From an uncultured Gammaproteobacteria bacterium (GTDB lineage: Bacteria; Pseudomonadota; Gammaproteobacteria; Ga0077536), in the NCBI GenBank assembly GCA_938075585.1, contig CALJHG010000062.1:1-32027 (forward strand): DNA of 32,027 bases, read 5' to 3'. Shown piece after piece: positions 11,073 to 19,794 of this stretch; positions within the stretch are counted from its first letter, which is position 1, and the number at the start of each line of letters is the position of its first letter. The translations under genes and the position numbers were made by a program. The notes under the pieces are model-generated. The model did no database searches, was not told the origin of the DNA, and saw nothing but the letters and a program-made list of their open reading frames with translations.

Positions 11073-11384
11073 ATGGCCCGTGTTACAGTTGAAGATTGCT
11101 TACCCGCGGTTAAAAATAGATTCGATCTGGTGCTCGTTGCGAGCAGACGAGCAAGAAAATTAGCACTTGGCGCTACTCCATTACTAGAAGCGGAAAACGA
11201 TAAGCCGACTGTAATAGCACTAAGAGAAATAGCCGCTGGTTTAATAAATGCTGATATTCTTGACGAAATGGAGGCTAAAGAGAAACAAGCTGAAGAGTAC
11301 GAAGCCGCTCTCGAGTTCGCAGAATTAAAAAGTGATGAAGCGAGCCAGTCTTTAAACGAACAATCTCAAGACCTGAAATTTTAG
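11073..11384 (+). CDS. rpoZ: DNA-directed RNA polymerase omega subunit
   Basis: [31 protein letters not shown]-terminus; canonical gmk-rpoZ-spoT neighbourhood. Confidence 0.97.
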   Translation: MARVTVEDCLPAVKNRFDLVLVASRRARKLALGATPLLEAENDKPTVIALREIAAGLINADILDEMEAKEKQAEEYEAALEFAELKSDEASQSLNEQSQDLKF

Positions 11385-11493
11385 AGTAGAACAACAATTT
11401 GAGCGTCGCACAGGAAAAGTCGGGCAAGCCAAATATCATAAGGGTGCTGTTTGGGTGCGGTAAAGTTTCGTATGTGAATATTCAGAGCTAATT

Positions 11494-13650
11494 ATGGCGA
11501 CCGCATCAGTCAAGCTTGACTCTGCCCCCCTCCGAATAGATAGCCTGTGCAGGCTAGCCAGAACATATTTGCCCGCGGAACAAGTCAGGAAAATCCGGCT
11601 GGCATATCGCTTCAGCGCCGAAGCACATAAAAATCAAAAACGACAGAGTGGCGAACCCTACGTCCAGCACCCTTTATCGGTGGCCTATATTTTGACTCAG
11701 ATGCATATGGACCACGAGTCTCTCATCGCGGCTATGCTACATGACGTTATAGAAGACACATCTGTTCCGAAAGACATAATTACAAATGAGTTCGGGCCAG
11801 ATGTTGCTCATATAGTAGACGGTCTTAGTAAATTAACTCAAATCGAGTTTGAATCTCACGTAGACGCCCAAGCTAAAAACTTTCAGAAAATGCTTATGGC
11901 GATGGCAGATGATATCCGAGTTATTCTAGTAAAACTGGCTGATCGTCTTCATAACATGAGAACCCTGGGTGCATTGAATGCTGAAAAAAGGCGCCGAATT
12001 TCGAGAGAAACCTTAGAAATTTACGCCCCAATAGCCCAGCGCTTGGGCATGAATGCTATGAGGCTAGAGTTGGAGGAATTGGGATTCCAAACACTATATC
12101 CCTTGCGACATGATGTCATAGCGCGGGTAATTCAAAAAGTGCGAGGTAACCGCAAAGAAGTCGTCACCAAAATCAGAAACAGGATTACCAGGCGATTGAG
12201 GCAAGAAAACTTGGTGACTCACGTTGTAGGCAGAGAAAAACACCTGTATAGCATATATAAAAAGATGCGAGAAAAACGACTGCACTTTTCGGAAGTTAGG
12301 GATGTCTATGCTTTTCGTATTATTGTCGATTCTGTCGATACATGTTACAGGACGCTAGGAGTTATACACGCGCTATATAAGCCTGTGCCTGATACGTTTA
12401 AAGACTATATCGCTATCCCAAAGTCGAATGGCTACCAGTCGTTGCATACTGTTCTTTTTGGGCCATTCGGCGCTCCCGTGGAAGTCCAAATACGTACTAA
12501 TGAAATGGATCAGGTAGCTGAAGTAGGTATCGCTTCTCACTGGACCTATAAGGAAGGCGAGGCCGGATCAAAAGTAGCACAGAAAAGAGCGCGCGAGTGG
12601 TTGCATAGTGTACTAGAAATGCAGAGCCGCACCACTAATCCCCAAGAATTTCTTGAGAATGTCAGAGTGGATTTATTTCCAGATGAAGTTTACGTATTTA
12701 CGCCGAAAGGAGTGATAGTAAAATTACCCCGAGGCGCAACTGCTGTCGATTTTGCTTACTCAATTCATACCGATCTCGGAAATACTGCGGTTGGGTGCCG
12801 CATCGATAGGCGCCTTGTCCCACTTAGCACTCCGCTAAAAACTGGCGAGTCTGTAGAAATAATTAATTCGAAGGGTGCTCGCCCAAACCCCGCTTGGTTA
12901 GATTTTGTAGTGACAGCAAAAGCTAGAACTAATATCCATCACTCACTAAAAAATCTGCAGAAATTCGAAGCAGAAGTCTTGGGGAAAAGATTGATTAACC
13001 GAGAGCTCGGCAGGGTAAACTTAAGCCTAGATAAGCTGGATGAAGCTCATCTAAAAGTCTGCCTTCAGACTTTTAATTTGGAATCTTTAAAAGAACTTCT
13101 CTCAGATATCGGACTAGGGACAAGACCAGCGCCAATCGTTGCTCGTACACTAATCTCAACGGAAGAGATTCCTAAAACGAAAAAGGGAGGGGATAAATCG
13201 TTAGGCCCTTTGATCATAAAAGGGACCGAAGGAATGGTGATCAGTATCCCGAAGTGCTGTCACCCAATTCCTGGAGACCCGATCGTGGGATTTATCACAA
13301 CTGGGCGCGGTATCGTGATCCATCACCCTTCATGCAAAAATGTCATCGAATTCCGGAGTGCGCCGGAGAAATGGGTAGATGTCCAGTGGGCGTCTGATTT
13401 AAAAAGCGAATTCAGCGCAGAAATCATGATAGACACTATTAATCGCCGCGGGGTACTGGCTACTATAGCATCAAAATGCGCCTCCAAAGGCGCGAGCATT
13501 GAAGAAGTCAAAACGAGTGAAGTCGATGAAGGTATGGCGATACAAATGAAGCTTACAATCCGCGTACGAGACCGAAAACACTTGGCAGATATAATTCGCG
13601 TTTTACGAAATACAAAGCCAGTATCTCGCGTACAAAGAAAGCGTAAATAG
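11494..13650 (+). CDS. spoT: RelA/SpoT family bifunctional (p)ppGpp synthetase/hydrolase
   Basis: HD hydrolase motif AAMLHDVIEDT, synthetase region KSNGYQSLHTVLFGPFG, TGS region (VYVFTPKGVIVKLPRGATAVDFAYSIHTDLG) and C-terminal ACT domain. Confidence 0.96.
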   Translation: MATASVKLDSAPLRIDSLCRLARTYLPAEQVRKIRLAYRFSAEAHKNQKRQSGEPYVQHPLSVAYILTQMHMDHESLIAAMLHDVIEDTSVPKDIITNEFGPDVAHIVDGLSKLTQIEFESHVDAQAKNFQKMLMAMADDIRVILVKLADRLHNMRTLGALNAEKRRRISRETLEIYAPIAQRLGMNAMRLELEELGFQTLYPLRHDVIARVIQKVRGNRKEVVTKIRNRITRRLRQENLVTHVVGREKHLYSIYKKMREKRLHFSEVRDVYAFRIIVDSVDTCYRTLGVIHALYKPVPDTFKDYIAIPKSNGYQSLHTVLFGPFGAPVEVQIRTNEMDQVAEVGIASHWTYKEGEAGSKVAQKRAREWLHSVLEMQSRTTNPQEFLENVRVDLFPDEVYVFTPKGVIVKLPRGATAVDFAYSIHTDLGNTAVGCRIDRRLVPLSTPLKTGESVEIINSKGARPNPAWLDFVVTAKARTNIHHSLKNLQKFEAEVLGKRLINRELGRVNLSLDKLDEAHLKVCLQTFNLESLKELLSDIGLGTRPAPIVARTLISTEEIPKTKKGGDKSLGPLIIKGTEGMVISIPKCCHPIPGDPIVGFITTGRGIVIHHPSCKNVIEFRSAPEKWVDVQWASDLKSEFSAEIMIDTINRRGVLATIASKCASKGASIEEVKTSEVDEGMAIQMKLTIRVRDRKHLADIIRVLRNTKPVSRVQRKRK

Positions 13651-13713
13651 CTCAATTAAATCTGTGAAACCTTATTTTACATATCAAATTATTCAGAACA
13701 ATAGGGCTATCTA

Positions 13714-14100
13714 ATGGCAATTACCCACATCAAAACCGAGGCGGCTCCGACCGCGATCGGTAGTTATTCGCAAGCAGTAGGTTTCGAAAATATAATTTAC
13801 TTGTCTGGCCAAATACCAATTGTTCCCGAAACTAATCAAATTTTAGCCAAAGATTTTAAAGAGCAGGTCAGACAGGTTTTTTCGAACCTTCAGAAAGTCG
13901 CCATGGCAGGCAATTCTGAGCTCAATAATTGTTTGAAATTAACCATCTTTCTCACAGATATGGGTAATTTTTCTGAGGTAAATGCAGCCATGAGAGAAGT
14001 TTTTAGCGAACCATTTCCTGCCAGAGCGGTAGTCGAAGTTAGTGCACTACCCAAAGGAGTTGAGGTTGAAATTGATGCGATTATTGCCGTACCTAAGTAA
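13714..14100 (+). CDS. ridA: RidA family reactive intermediate/imine deaminase
   Basis: 128 aa; AAPTAIGSYSQAV, LSGQIPIVPET, FPARAVVEVSALPKGVEVEIDAIIAV. Confidence 0.95.
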   Translation: MAITHIKTEAAPTAIGSYSQAVGFENIIYLSGQIPIVPETNQILAKDFKEQVRQVFSNLQKVAMAGNSELNNCLKLTIFLTDMGNFSEVNAAMREVFSEPFPARAVVEVSALPKGVEVEIDAIIAVPK

Positions 14101-14117
14101 ACCATCCTTAGTTTATT

Positions 14118-16202
14118 TTGAAAGATAACATAGCTATTTGCGAGCCAGTTGACCGACTACATGGTGTAGGTAAAGCACTAGAAAACAAACTGAGAGGTCT
14201 GGGTATCTCTCGGGTAAAAGATCTTCTGTTCCATTTTCCGAGGAGGTATGAGAACAGGACAAAGATAAATCTTATAAATTCGGCTAATGATAGGACCGCA
14301 TCGCTGATTGAAGGCGAGATCAAAAGCTCCAGTGTAGTATTCGCTCGCAGACGAACTTTAATGTTAAGAGTCTCTGACGTCAGCGGCGATGTTATGGTGC
14401 GTTTCTTCTATTTCAATAAGTCGCAACAAAAAGCATTTCGAGAAGGCGTAAAAGTCAGACTTTTCGGACAAATCAGGCAAGGACGTTATGCAAAGGAGAT
14501 GGTACACCCAGAGTGTCAAACTATAGATCCTGAAAACCCTCCACCGTTGGAAAAAACTCTCACCTCGATATATCCCACAACTGAGGGATTAAGTCAGGCC
14601 AGACTTCGTAGCCTGATCCAGCAGGCGCTACTCATATCAGAGAACGTTGACCTATCACAAGAGGAGGAATTGCTACCAAAAGAACTTCGCAAATCCCTAG
14701 ATCTCCCGAATCTACGTGAAGCTATAAGAGTCATTCATCATCCACCTAAAGGTACTGAACTCTTTTTTACATCTACACGCAACCATCCTGCACAAAAAAG
14801 AATGATCTTTGAGGAACTCCTTGCCCACCAGATAAGTCTCAAGGAGAAAAGACTTGATCGCGGTAAACATACTGCGCCAAAGTGTGGAAAATTACAAAAA
14901 GATACTCCACTGAAAAATCGAATTGGATTTAGTTTAACAAAAGGTCAAAGTAATGCCGTTTCTGAGATAGCGAATGATTTACAAAGTGGAGTCCCAATGC
15001 TTCGATTACTTCAGGGAGATGTTGGCTCAGGCAAAACGGTAGTAGCAGCTATGGCTGCGTCGATTTTGATAGAGCACGGCTTTAAAGTAGTAATTATGGC
15101 GCCTACTGAGCTATTGGTTGACCAACATCACAAAACTTTTAGCGCCTGGTTTACTGACGTCGAAGTGATTTTATTAACCGGCAAGTTGAGCGAGCGTGAA
15201 CGTAACCTAGCTAAAAGTAAAATTACTAATAAATGTCCATCAATAATCATCGGAACACATGCAGTTTTCCAAAAAGATGTCGTTTATACCAACCTGGGTC
15301 TGATAATAGTGGACGAGCAACACCGGTTCGGAGTCGGACAGCGACTTGCACTTAATCAAAAGGGTAATTCTGGCGAACTCAAAGCGCACCAATTAATTAT
15401 GACAGCAACCCCTATCCCGCGAACATTAGCCATGGCGGCCTATGCCGACTTAGATATATCGACTATCAAAGATTTGCCTCCTGGCAGAAGTCCAGTCACT
15501 ACTGCAGTGATACCCGAGGAACGTAGAAAAGAAGTTATTACTCGCATCTCTTCGGCCGTAACCGATGGTGCCCAAGTATACTGGGTATGCCCCCTTATTG
15601 AAGAGTCTGACAAAATAGATACAGAATCTGCCCTCAAAACCGCCTCGTTGTTGGCTGGAGAAATCAAAAGCGTCAAAGTAGGTCTTATCCATGGTCGAAT
15701 GAACGAAATCGATAAAGAAAAAATTATGAACAACTTCATAAATGGGCACATCAATCTGTTAGTGGCAACTACAGTAATAGAAGTAGGCGTGGATGTGCCA
15801 AATGCAAGTTTAATGATAATAGAAAACGCAGAACGGCTGGGTTTAGCGCAATTGCATCAACTGAGAGGACGAGTAGGCAGAGGCAAGAAACAATCAAGTT
15901 GCTTACTTCTATATAAAACACCTCTATCAGAGATGGCTGAGAAGCGACTTCGAGCCATACGCGCTTCAAGTAATGGATTTGAGATTGCTGAACGCGACAT
16001 GGAGTTAAGGGGTCCGGGGGAACTTTTGGGAACTAGACAAGCGGGAATAGCGCAATTTAAAATTGCTGACCTAACTTTAGACGGTGCTCTCATCGAACTA
16101 GTAGAGAAAACGGCGGAATCACTCCTACAGGAACAACCGGCAGTGGCTAAAAAAATTCAAGAAAGATGGCTAGCAGATAGACGAGACTATCGGTATGTCT
16201 AA
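14118..16202 (+). CDS. recG: ATP-dependent DNA helicase RecG (probable TTG start)
   Basis: Wedge/OB N-terminus (LRGLGISRVKDLLFHFPRRYENRT), Walker A LLQGDVGSGKTVVA, DEQHRFGVGQR, MTATPIPRTLA, RGRVGRGKKQSSCLL. Confidence 0.97.
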   Translation: MKDNIAICEPVDRLHGVGKALENKLRGLGISRVKDLLFHFPRRYENRTKINLINSANDRTASLIEGEIKSSSVVFARRRTLMLRVSDVSGDVMVRFFYFNKSQQKAFREGVKVRLFGQIRQGRYAKEMVHPECQTIDPENPPPLEKTLTSIYPTTEGLSQARLRSLIQQALLISENVDLSQEEELLPKELRKSLDLPNLREAIRVIHHPPKGTELFFTSTRNHPAQKRMIFEELLAHQISLKEKRLDRGKHTAPKCGKLQKDTPLKNRIGFSLTKGQSNAVSEIANDLQSGVPMLRLLQGDVGSGKTVVAAMAASILIEHGFKVVIMAPTELLVDQHHKTFSAWFTDVEVILLTGKLSERERNLAKSKITNKCPSIIIGTHAVFQKDVVYTNLGLIIVDEQHRFGVGQRLALNQKGNSGELKAHQLIMTATPIPRTLAMAAYADLDISTIKDLPPGRSPVTTAVIPEERRKEVITRISSAVTDGAQVYWVCPLIEESDKIDTESALKTASLLAGEIKSVKVGLIHGRMNEIDKEKIMNNFINGHINLLVATTVIEVGVDVPNASLMIIENAERLGLAQLHQLRGRVGRGKKQSSCLLLYKTPLSEMAEKRLRAIRASSNGFEIAERDMELRGPGELLGTRQAGIAQFKIADLTLDGALIELVEKTAESLLQEQPAVAKKIQERWLADRRDYRYV

Positions 16203-16232
16203 CATTAAAACTAGCAACGAAGAATTTAACGG

Positions 16233-17084
16233 ATGATTCAAAAACTAATGCCCTATATTAGACTAGTCAGGCTAAATAAACCTATAGGAATCATGTTACT
16301 ACTTTGGCCGGTTTTGTGGGCTATATGGCTATCAACCTCCGGGATGCCAGACTTGAAATTGCTTCTTATATTTGTACTAGGTACGTGTACCATGAGATCT
16401 GCGGGATGTGCAATAAACGATATAGCAGACCGTGGCTTTGACGGACAAGTGGAGCGCACAAAAGATCGACCGATGCCTAACGGAGAGATATCTGTTCCGC
16501 AGGCCCTTTTGACATTTGCCCTGCTAATTGGGGTTGCTTTGTTTTTAGTAATTCATACGAATAGTTTAACAATCTCGTTAGCTTTTCCGGCTGCAGTGCT
16601 TGCGGCTACCTACCCATATGCCAAAAGAGTATCTTATCTCCCACAACTACACCTCGGCATCACCTTCGCGTGGGCTGTTCCCATGGTGTGGGCAGCTCAC
16701 CTTTCTACCGTGAATAATACTGCCTGGCTAATATTTCTAACTACTATCGTATGGGCCATTATTTACGATACCCAGTATGCGATGGTAGACAGGGACGATG
16801 ATATAAAAGTTGGAATCAAGTCAACCGCCCTACTGTTCGGCGACAACGTCCGCTCCATTATTATTTCGCTCCAAGTATTAATGTTGTTAGGCCTTGTATT
16901 AATAGGATATTCTGCCATCCTCCCCTGGCCTTTCAAAGTGGGAATAGGGGGCACAATACTTGTCTTTTTATACCAAAACTATATGACGAGACAATTTTCC
17001 CGAATGGCTTACTTCAAAGCTTTTAAGAGCCATAACTGGGTTGGCCTAATTATCTTCCTAGGAATAATATTTAGTTACCACTGA
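16233..17084 (+). CDS. ubiA: 4-hydroxybenzoate octaprenyltransferase UbiA
   Basis: 283 aa polytopic; CAINDIADRGFDGQVERTKDRPMPNGEIS and YDTQYAMVDRDDDIKVGIKSTALLFG motifs. Confidence 0.95.
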   Translation: MIQKLMPYIRLVRLNKPIGIMLLLWPVLWAIWLSTSGMPDLKLLLIFVLGTCTMRSAGCAINDIADRGFDGQVERTKDRPMPNGEISVPQALLTFALLIGVALFLVIHTNSLTISLAFPAAVLAATYPYAKRVSYLPQLHLGITFAWAVPMVWAAHLSTVNNTAWLIFLTTIVWAIIYDTQYAMVDRDDDIKVGIKSTALLFGDNVRSIIISLQVLMLLGLVLIGYSAILPWPFKVGIGGTILVFLYQNYMTRQFSRMAYFKAFKSHNWVGLIIFLGIIFSYH

Positions 17085-17169
17085 AACTGAAAAAAATACT
17101 CCTACCTGTATCGAAAAAACCAGTTTTGGGGTATTGTTATATGCACGAAAACACAAGGAGAATGACTCA

Positions 17170-17265
17170 ATGAATCCACTAGATACTATAAAAGGAACAT
17201 TAATTGCTGGGTTCGTCTTAGCAGCCGTCTTAGCTTATGTTGCTAAGAATATTGCGGGTATGTGA
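17170..17265 (+). CDS. 31-aa predicted single-pass membrane microprotein (MNPLDTIKGTLIAGFVLAAVLAYVAKNIAGM), not in the ORF track
   Basis: ATG at 17170 preceded by AAGGAG at 17155-17160; TGA at 17263-17265; central hydrophobic stretch TLIAGFVLAAVLAYVA; 41 nt upstream of the PuuD-like gene in the same orientation. Confidence 0.65.
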   Translation: MNPLDTIKGTLIAGFVLAAVLAYVAKNIAGM

Positions 17266-17306
17266 ATAAAAATTTTAAATATTTGAAAGTTTAGGGAGTT
17301 GAAGCA

Positions 17307-17819
17307 ATGGAACTAATGTTATGGCTAGATAGAGGGCTACACATATTCTTTGGCGTTTTGTGGATTGGCCTTTTATATTATTTTAACTTTGTACAGGTGC
17401 CAGCTATGGCTGAAGCTGCCGGTGATTCAGATGGTCCTGGTCCTGCCGCAATAGGGAAATATGTGGCACCAAGAGCACTTATGTGGTTCAGACATGCCGC
17501 TCTGTGGACTTGGCTCACAGGATTTTATTACATGATGTCAAAGTATGGGCATAGCGCCTGGATGTTAGGGGTAGGCGAAGAAAGCATAGCCACGACCAGT
17601 ATAGGTATTGGGGCTTGGCTGGGCACAATTATGTTATTTAATGTCTGGGTGTTGATCTGGCCCAACCAAAAGAAGGTTTTGGGTATAGTAAGCGCTACCG
17701 ATGATGAAAAAGCAAGCGCTAAGCGTGTCGCCTTCTTAGCGTCGAGAACAAATACCATGCTCTCTATACCGATGCTTATGTTTATGATGGCATCAAATCA
17801 TGGGCTTCCCCTGTTTTAA
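17307..17819 (+). CDS. PuuD-like / urate oxidase N-terminal-domain-like integral membrane protein, short form (170 aa, no C-terminal cytochrome c domain)
   Basis: LDRGLHIFFGVLWIGLLYYFNFVQVPAMAE and APRALMWFRHAALWTWLTGFYYM resemble the urate hydroxylase PuuD membrane-domain pattern; several TM segments; no CxxCH. Confidence 0.65.
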   Translation: MELMLWLDRGLHIFFGVLWIGLLYYFNFVQVPAMAEAAGDSDGPGPAAIGKYVAPRALMWFRHAALWTWLTGFYYMMSKYGHSAWMLGVGEESIATTSIGIGAWLGTIMLFNVWVLIWPNQKKVLGIVSATDDEKASAKRVAFLASRTNTMLSIPMLMFMMASNHGLPLF

Positions 17820-17836
17820 GAAATATTATGTTCGCG

Positions 17837-17863
17837 AAAGCCCGGGAAATCCCGGGCTTTTTT
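17837..17863 (+). terminator. Rho-independent terminator
   Basis: Perfect 10-bp stem AAAGCCCGGG-AAAT-CCCGGGCTTT followed by a T run, 17 nt after the stop of the PuuD-like gene. Confidence 0.95.
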
Positions 17864-17930
17864 ATAAACTACTAGTAAAAAAATAGATCCTTCAAATCTA
17901 TTCGATCATTGAGAAAACTCTTAAATTGTT

Positions 17931-19133
17931 ATGATAGAAAAACCTGACATTAGACCCTTAAAGGGAATGCGAGTCATAGAAGTAGGACAGCTGCTGGCAG
18001 GTCCTTTTACTGGTACAATCCTTGGCTATTTTGGTGCCGAAGTCATCAAAATTGAACCCCCGGAAACTGGGGACCCTATTAGAGGCTGGCGAGAGGTAAA
18101 AGATGGTACCTCCCTCTGGTGGCGCAGCTTAGCGCGAAATAAAAAATGCATTACTATTGATTTAAAAAGCAAAAATGGGCAGGAACTACTCAAAGACCTT
18201 GTACAAACCGCAGATGTTTTTGTGGAAAACTTCAGACCTGGAACTATGGAAAAATGGGGACTAGGGCCGGATGACGTTAAAAAGAAAAACCCCAGTTTAA
18301 TTTACGCACGGATCTCTGGTTATGGACAAACTGGGCCCTATGCGAAAAAAGCCGGATTTGCCTCGGTATGCGAGGCATTTGGCGGTTTCCGATACGTAAA
18401 TGGTTTCCCTGGTGGAGCGCCAGTAAGGCCCAATATAAGTATTGGCGACACACTTGCTGGAATCCATGCAGCCCTAGGCGTTCTGTTAGCATATATTGGA
18501 AGACAAAGTAGCGGAGAAGGACAAGTCGTAGATGTAGCTATATTTGAAGGACTATTTAACTTGCTTGAGGGCGTTATACCTGAATATGACGGAGCTGGTA
18601 TTATTAGAGAACCATCTGGTACTGCTATCACTGGTATTGTTCCTACAGGCACCTACCGGTGCAAAGACGATAGACTCATTGTAATTGGCGCGAATACCAA
18701 CAGTATGTTTAAGCGACTAACTAATGCAATGGATAAACCTGAATTAGGGGCTGATCCAAGGCTCGCGGAGAATACCGGGCGAGTTGAGCACCAAAAAGAG
18801 ATAGAAGAAGCGATAGAGGCGTGGACATTAACACTCGATTCAACAGAAGCATTGTTGAAACTTGATGAAGTGTCAGTCGCTGCGGGCCCGATACTCAATG
18901 TCAAAGACATGTTTGAAAACGAACAGTATCGAGCGAGAGAGCTTTTCCAAGAAGTTACCATTGATGGTAAGCCTTTATCAATTCCAGCTATTATTCCGAG
19001 ACTATCTAAAACACCTGGGGAAACTGATTTCCCTGGGCCTGATTTGGGGCAGCATAACGAAGAGGTTTTAAAAAATATTCTGGGGCTATCTGATGAAGAA
19101 ATAAATACATTGCAGAAAAACGGGATAATCTAG
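17931..19133 (+). CDS. CaiB/BaiF family (class III) CoA-transferase
   Basis: PLKGMRVIEVGQLLAGPFTGTILGYFGAEVIKIEPPETGDPIRGW, FVENFRPGTMEKWGLGPDDV, RISGYGQTGPYAKKAGF, ISIGDTLAGIHAALGVL. Confidence 0.95.
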   Translation: MIEKPDIRPLKGMRVIEVGQLLAGPFTGTILGYFGAEVIKIEPPETGDPIRGWREVKDGTSLWWRSLARNKKCITIDLKSKNGQELLKDLVQTADVFVENFRPGTMEKWGLGPDDVKKKNPSLIYARISGYGQTGPYAKKAGFASVCEAFGGFRYVNGFPGGAPVRPNISIGDTLAGIHAALGVLLAYIGRQSSGEGQVVDVAIFEGLFNLLEGVIPEYDGAGIIREPSGTAITGIVPTGTYRCKDDRLIVIGANTNSMFKRLTNAMDKPELGADPRLAENTGRVEHQKEIEEAIEAWTLTLDSTEALLKLDEVSVAAGPILNVKDMFENEQYRARELFQEVTIDGKPLSIPAIIPRLSKTPGETDFPGPDLGQHNEEVLKNILGLSDEEINTLQKNGII

Positions 19134-19172
19134 TACCAATGTGTCCGCAAAAAAAATGAGGAGTATTATGTA

Positions 19173-19763
19173 ATGAGTGCCCAAGAAAAAATTATGGCGT
19201 TGGATATTGCCACTCCAGAAAAGACATCTCTGCCTGAAGATATGCAAAAGTATCTTAATGTATGTGAAGAAAAACTTGGAATGATCCCAAATGTAATTTC
19301 TGCGTTTTGTCACGAGCCAGAGCAATTTAGGACGTTCACGCGCTTTTACAATGAAATCATGTTCGCAAAAACTGGTTTGACTCCCCTTGAACGTGAAATG
19401 ATCGCCGTTGTAGTTTCTTCAACAAACCATTGCTTTTACTGCCTAACGGCCCACGGCAAAGCCGTCAGAGAGTATTCCAATGACCCAATATTAGGTGAGC
19501 AAATGGTCATGAACTATCGGGCTGCAAAGTTATCAGATAAGCACGTTGCTATGCTCGATTTCGCGGTCAAACTAACTGAAGCCAGCGATAAAATTATCGA
19601 AAAAGACAGAGAGGCTTTACGAGTAGCCGGGTTTTCAGAGAAAGAAATATGGGATATTTCAAACGTCGCAGCGTTTTACAACATGACCAACCGATTGGCC
19701 GCAGCTGTCGATATGCAGCCAAATACAGAATACCATTTTCAAAACAGAGAGTCTCCAGATTAA
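19173..19763 (+). CDS. Peroxidase-related / AhpD-like (carboxymuconolactone decarboxylase family) protein
   Basis: CxxC...H motif in STNHCFYCLTAHGKAVREY; LTPLEREMIAVVVSS; C-terminal FYNMTNRLAAAVDMQPNTEYH. Confidence 0.9.
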   Translation: MSAQEKIMALDIATPEKTSLPEDMQKYLNVCEEKLGMIPNVISAFCHEPEQFRTFTRFYNEIMFAKTGLTPLEREMIAVVVSSTNHCFYCLTAHGKAVREYSNDPILGEQMVMNYRAAKLSDKHVAMLDFAVKLTEASDKIIEKDREALRVAGFSEKEIWDISNVAAFYNMTNRLAAAVDMQPNTEYHFQNRESPD

Positions 19764-19794
19764 TTTATGTAATGTCGCGGATCATATAAAAGCT

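Noticed and set aside
17095-17135. AATACTCC...GGGGTATT imperfect inverted repeat between ubiA and the microprotein ORF
   Set aside because: 8-bp arms with a wobble and a 25-nt loop, no T-tract; too weak to call a terminator or riboregulator.
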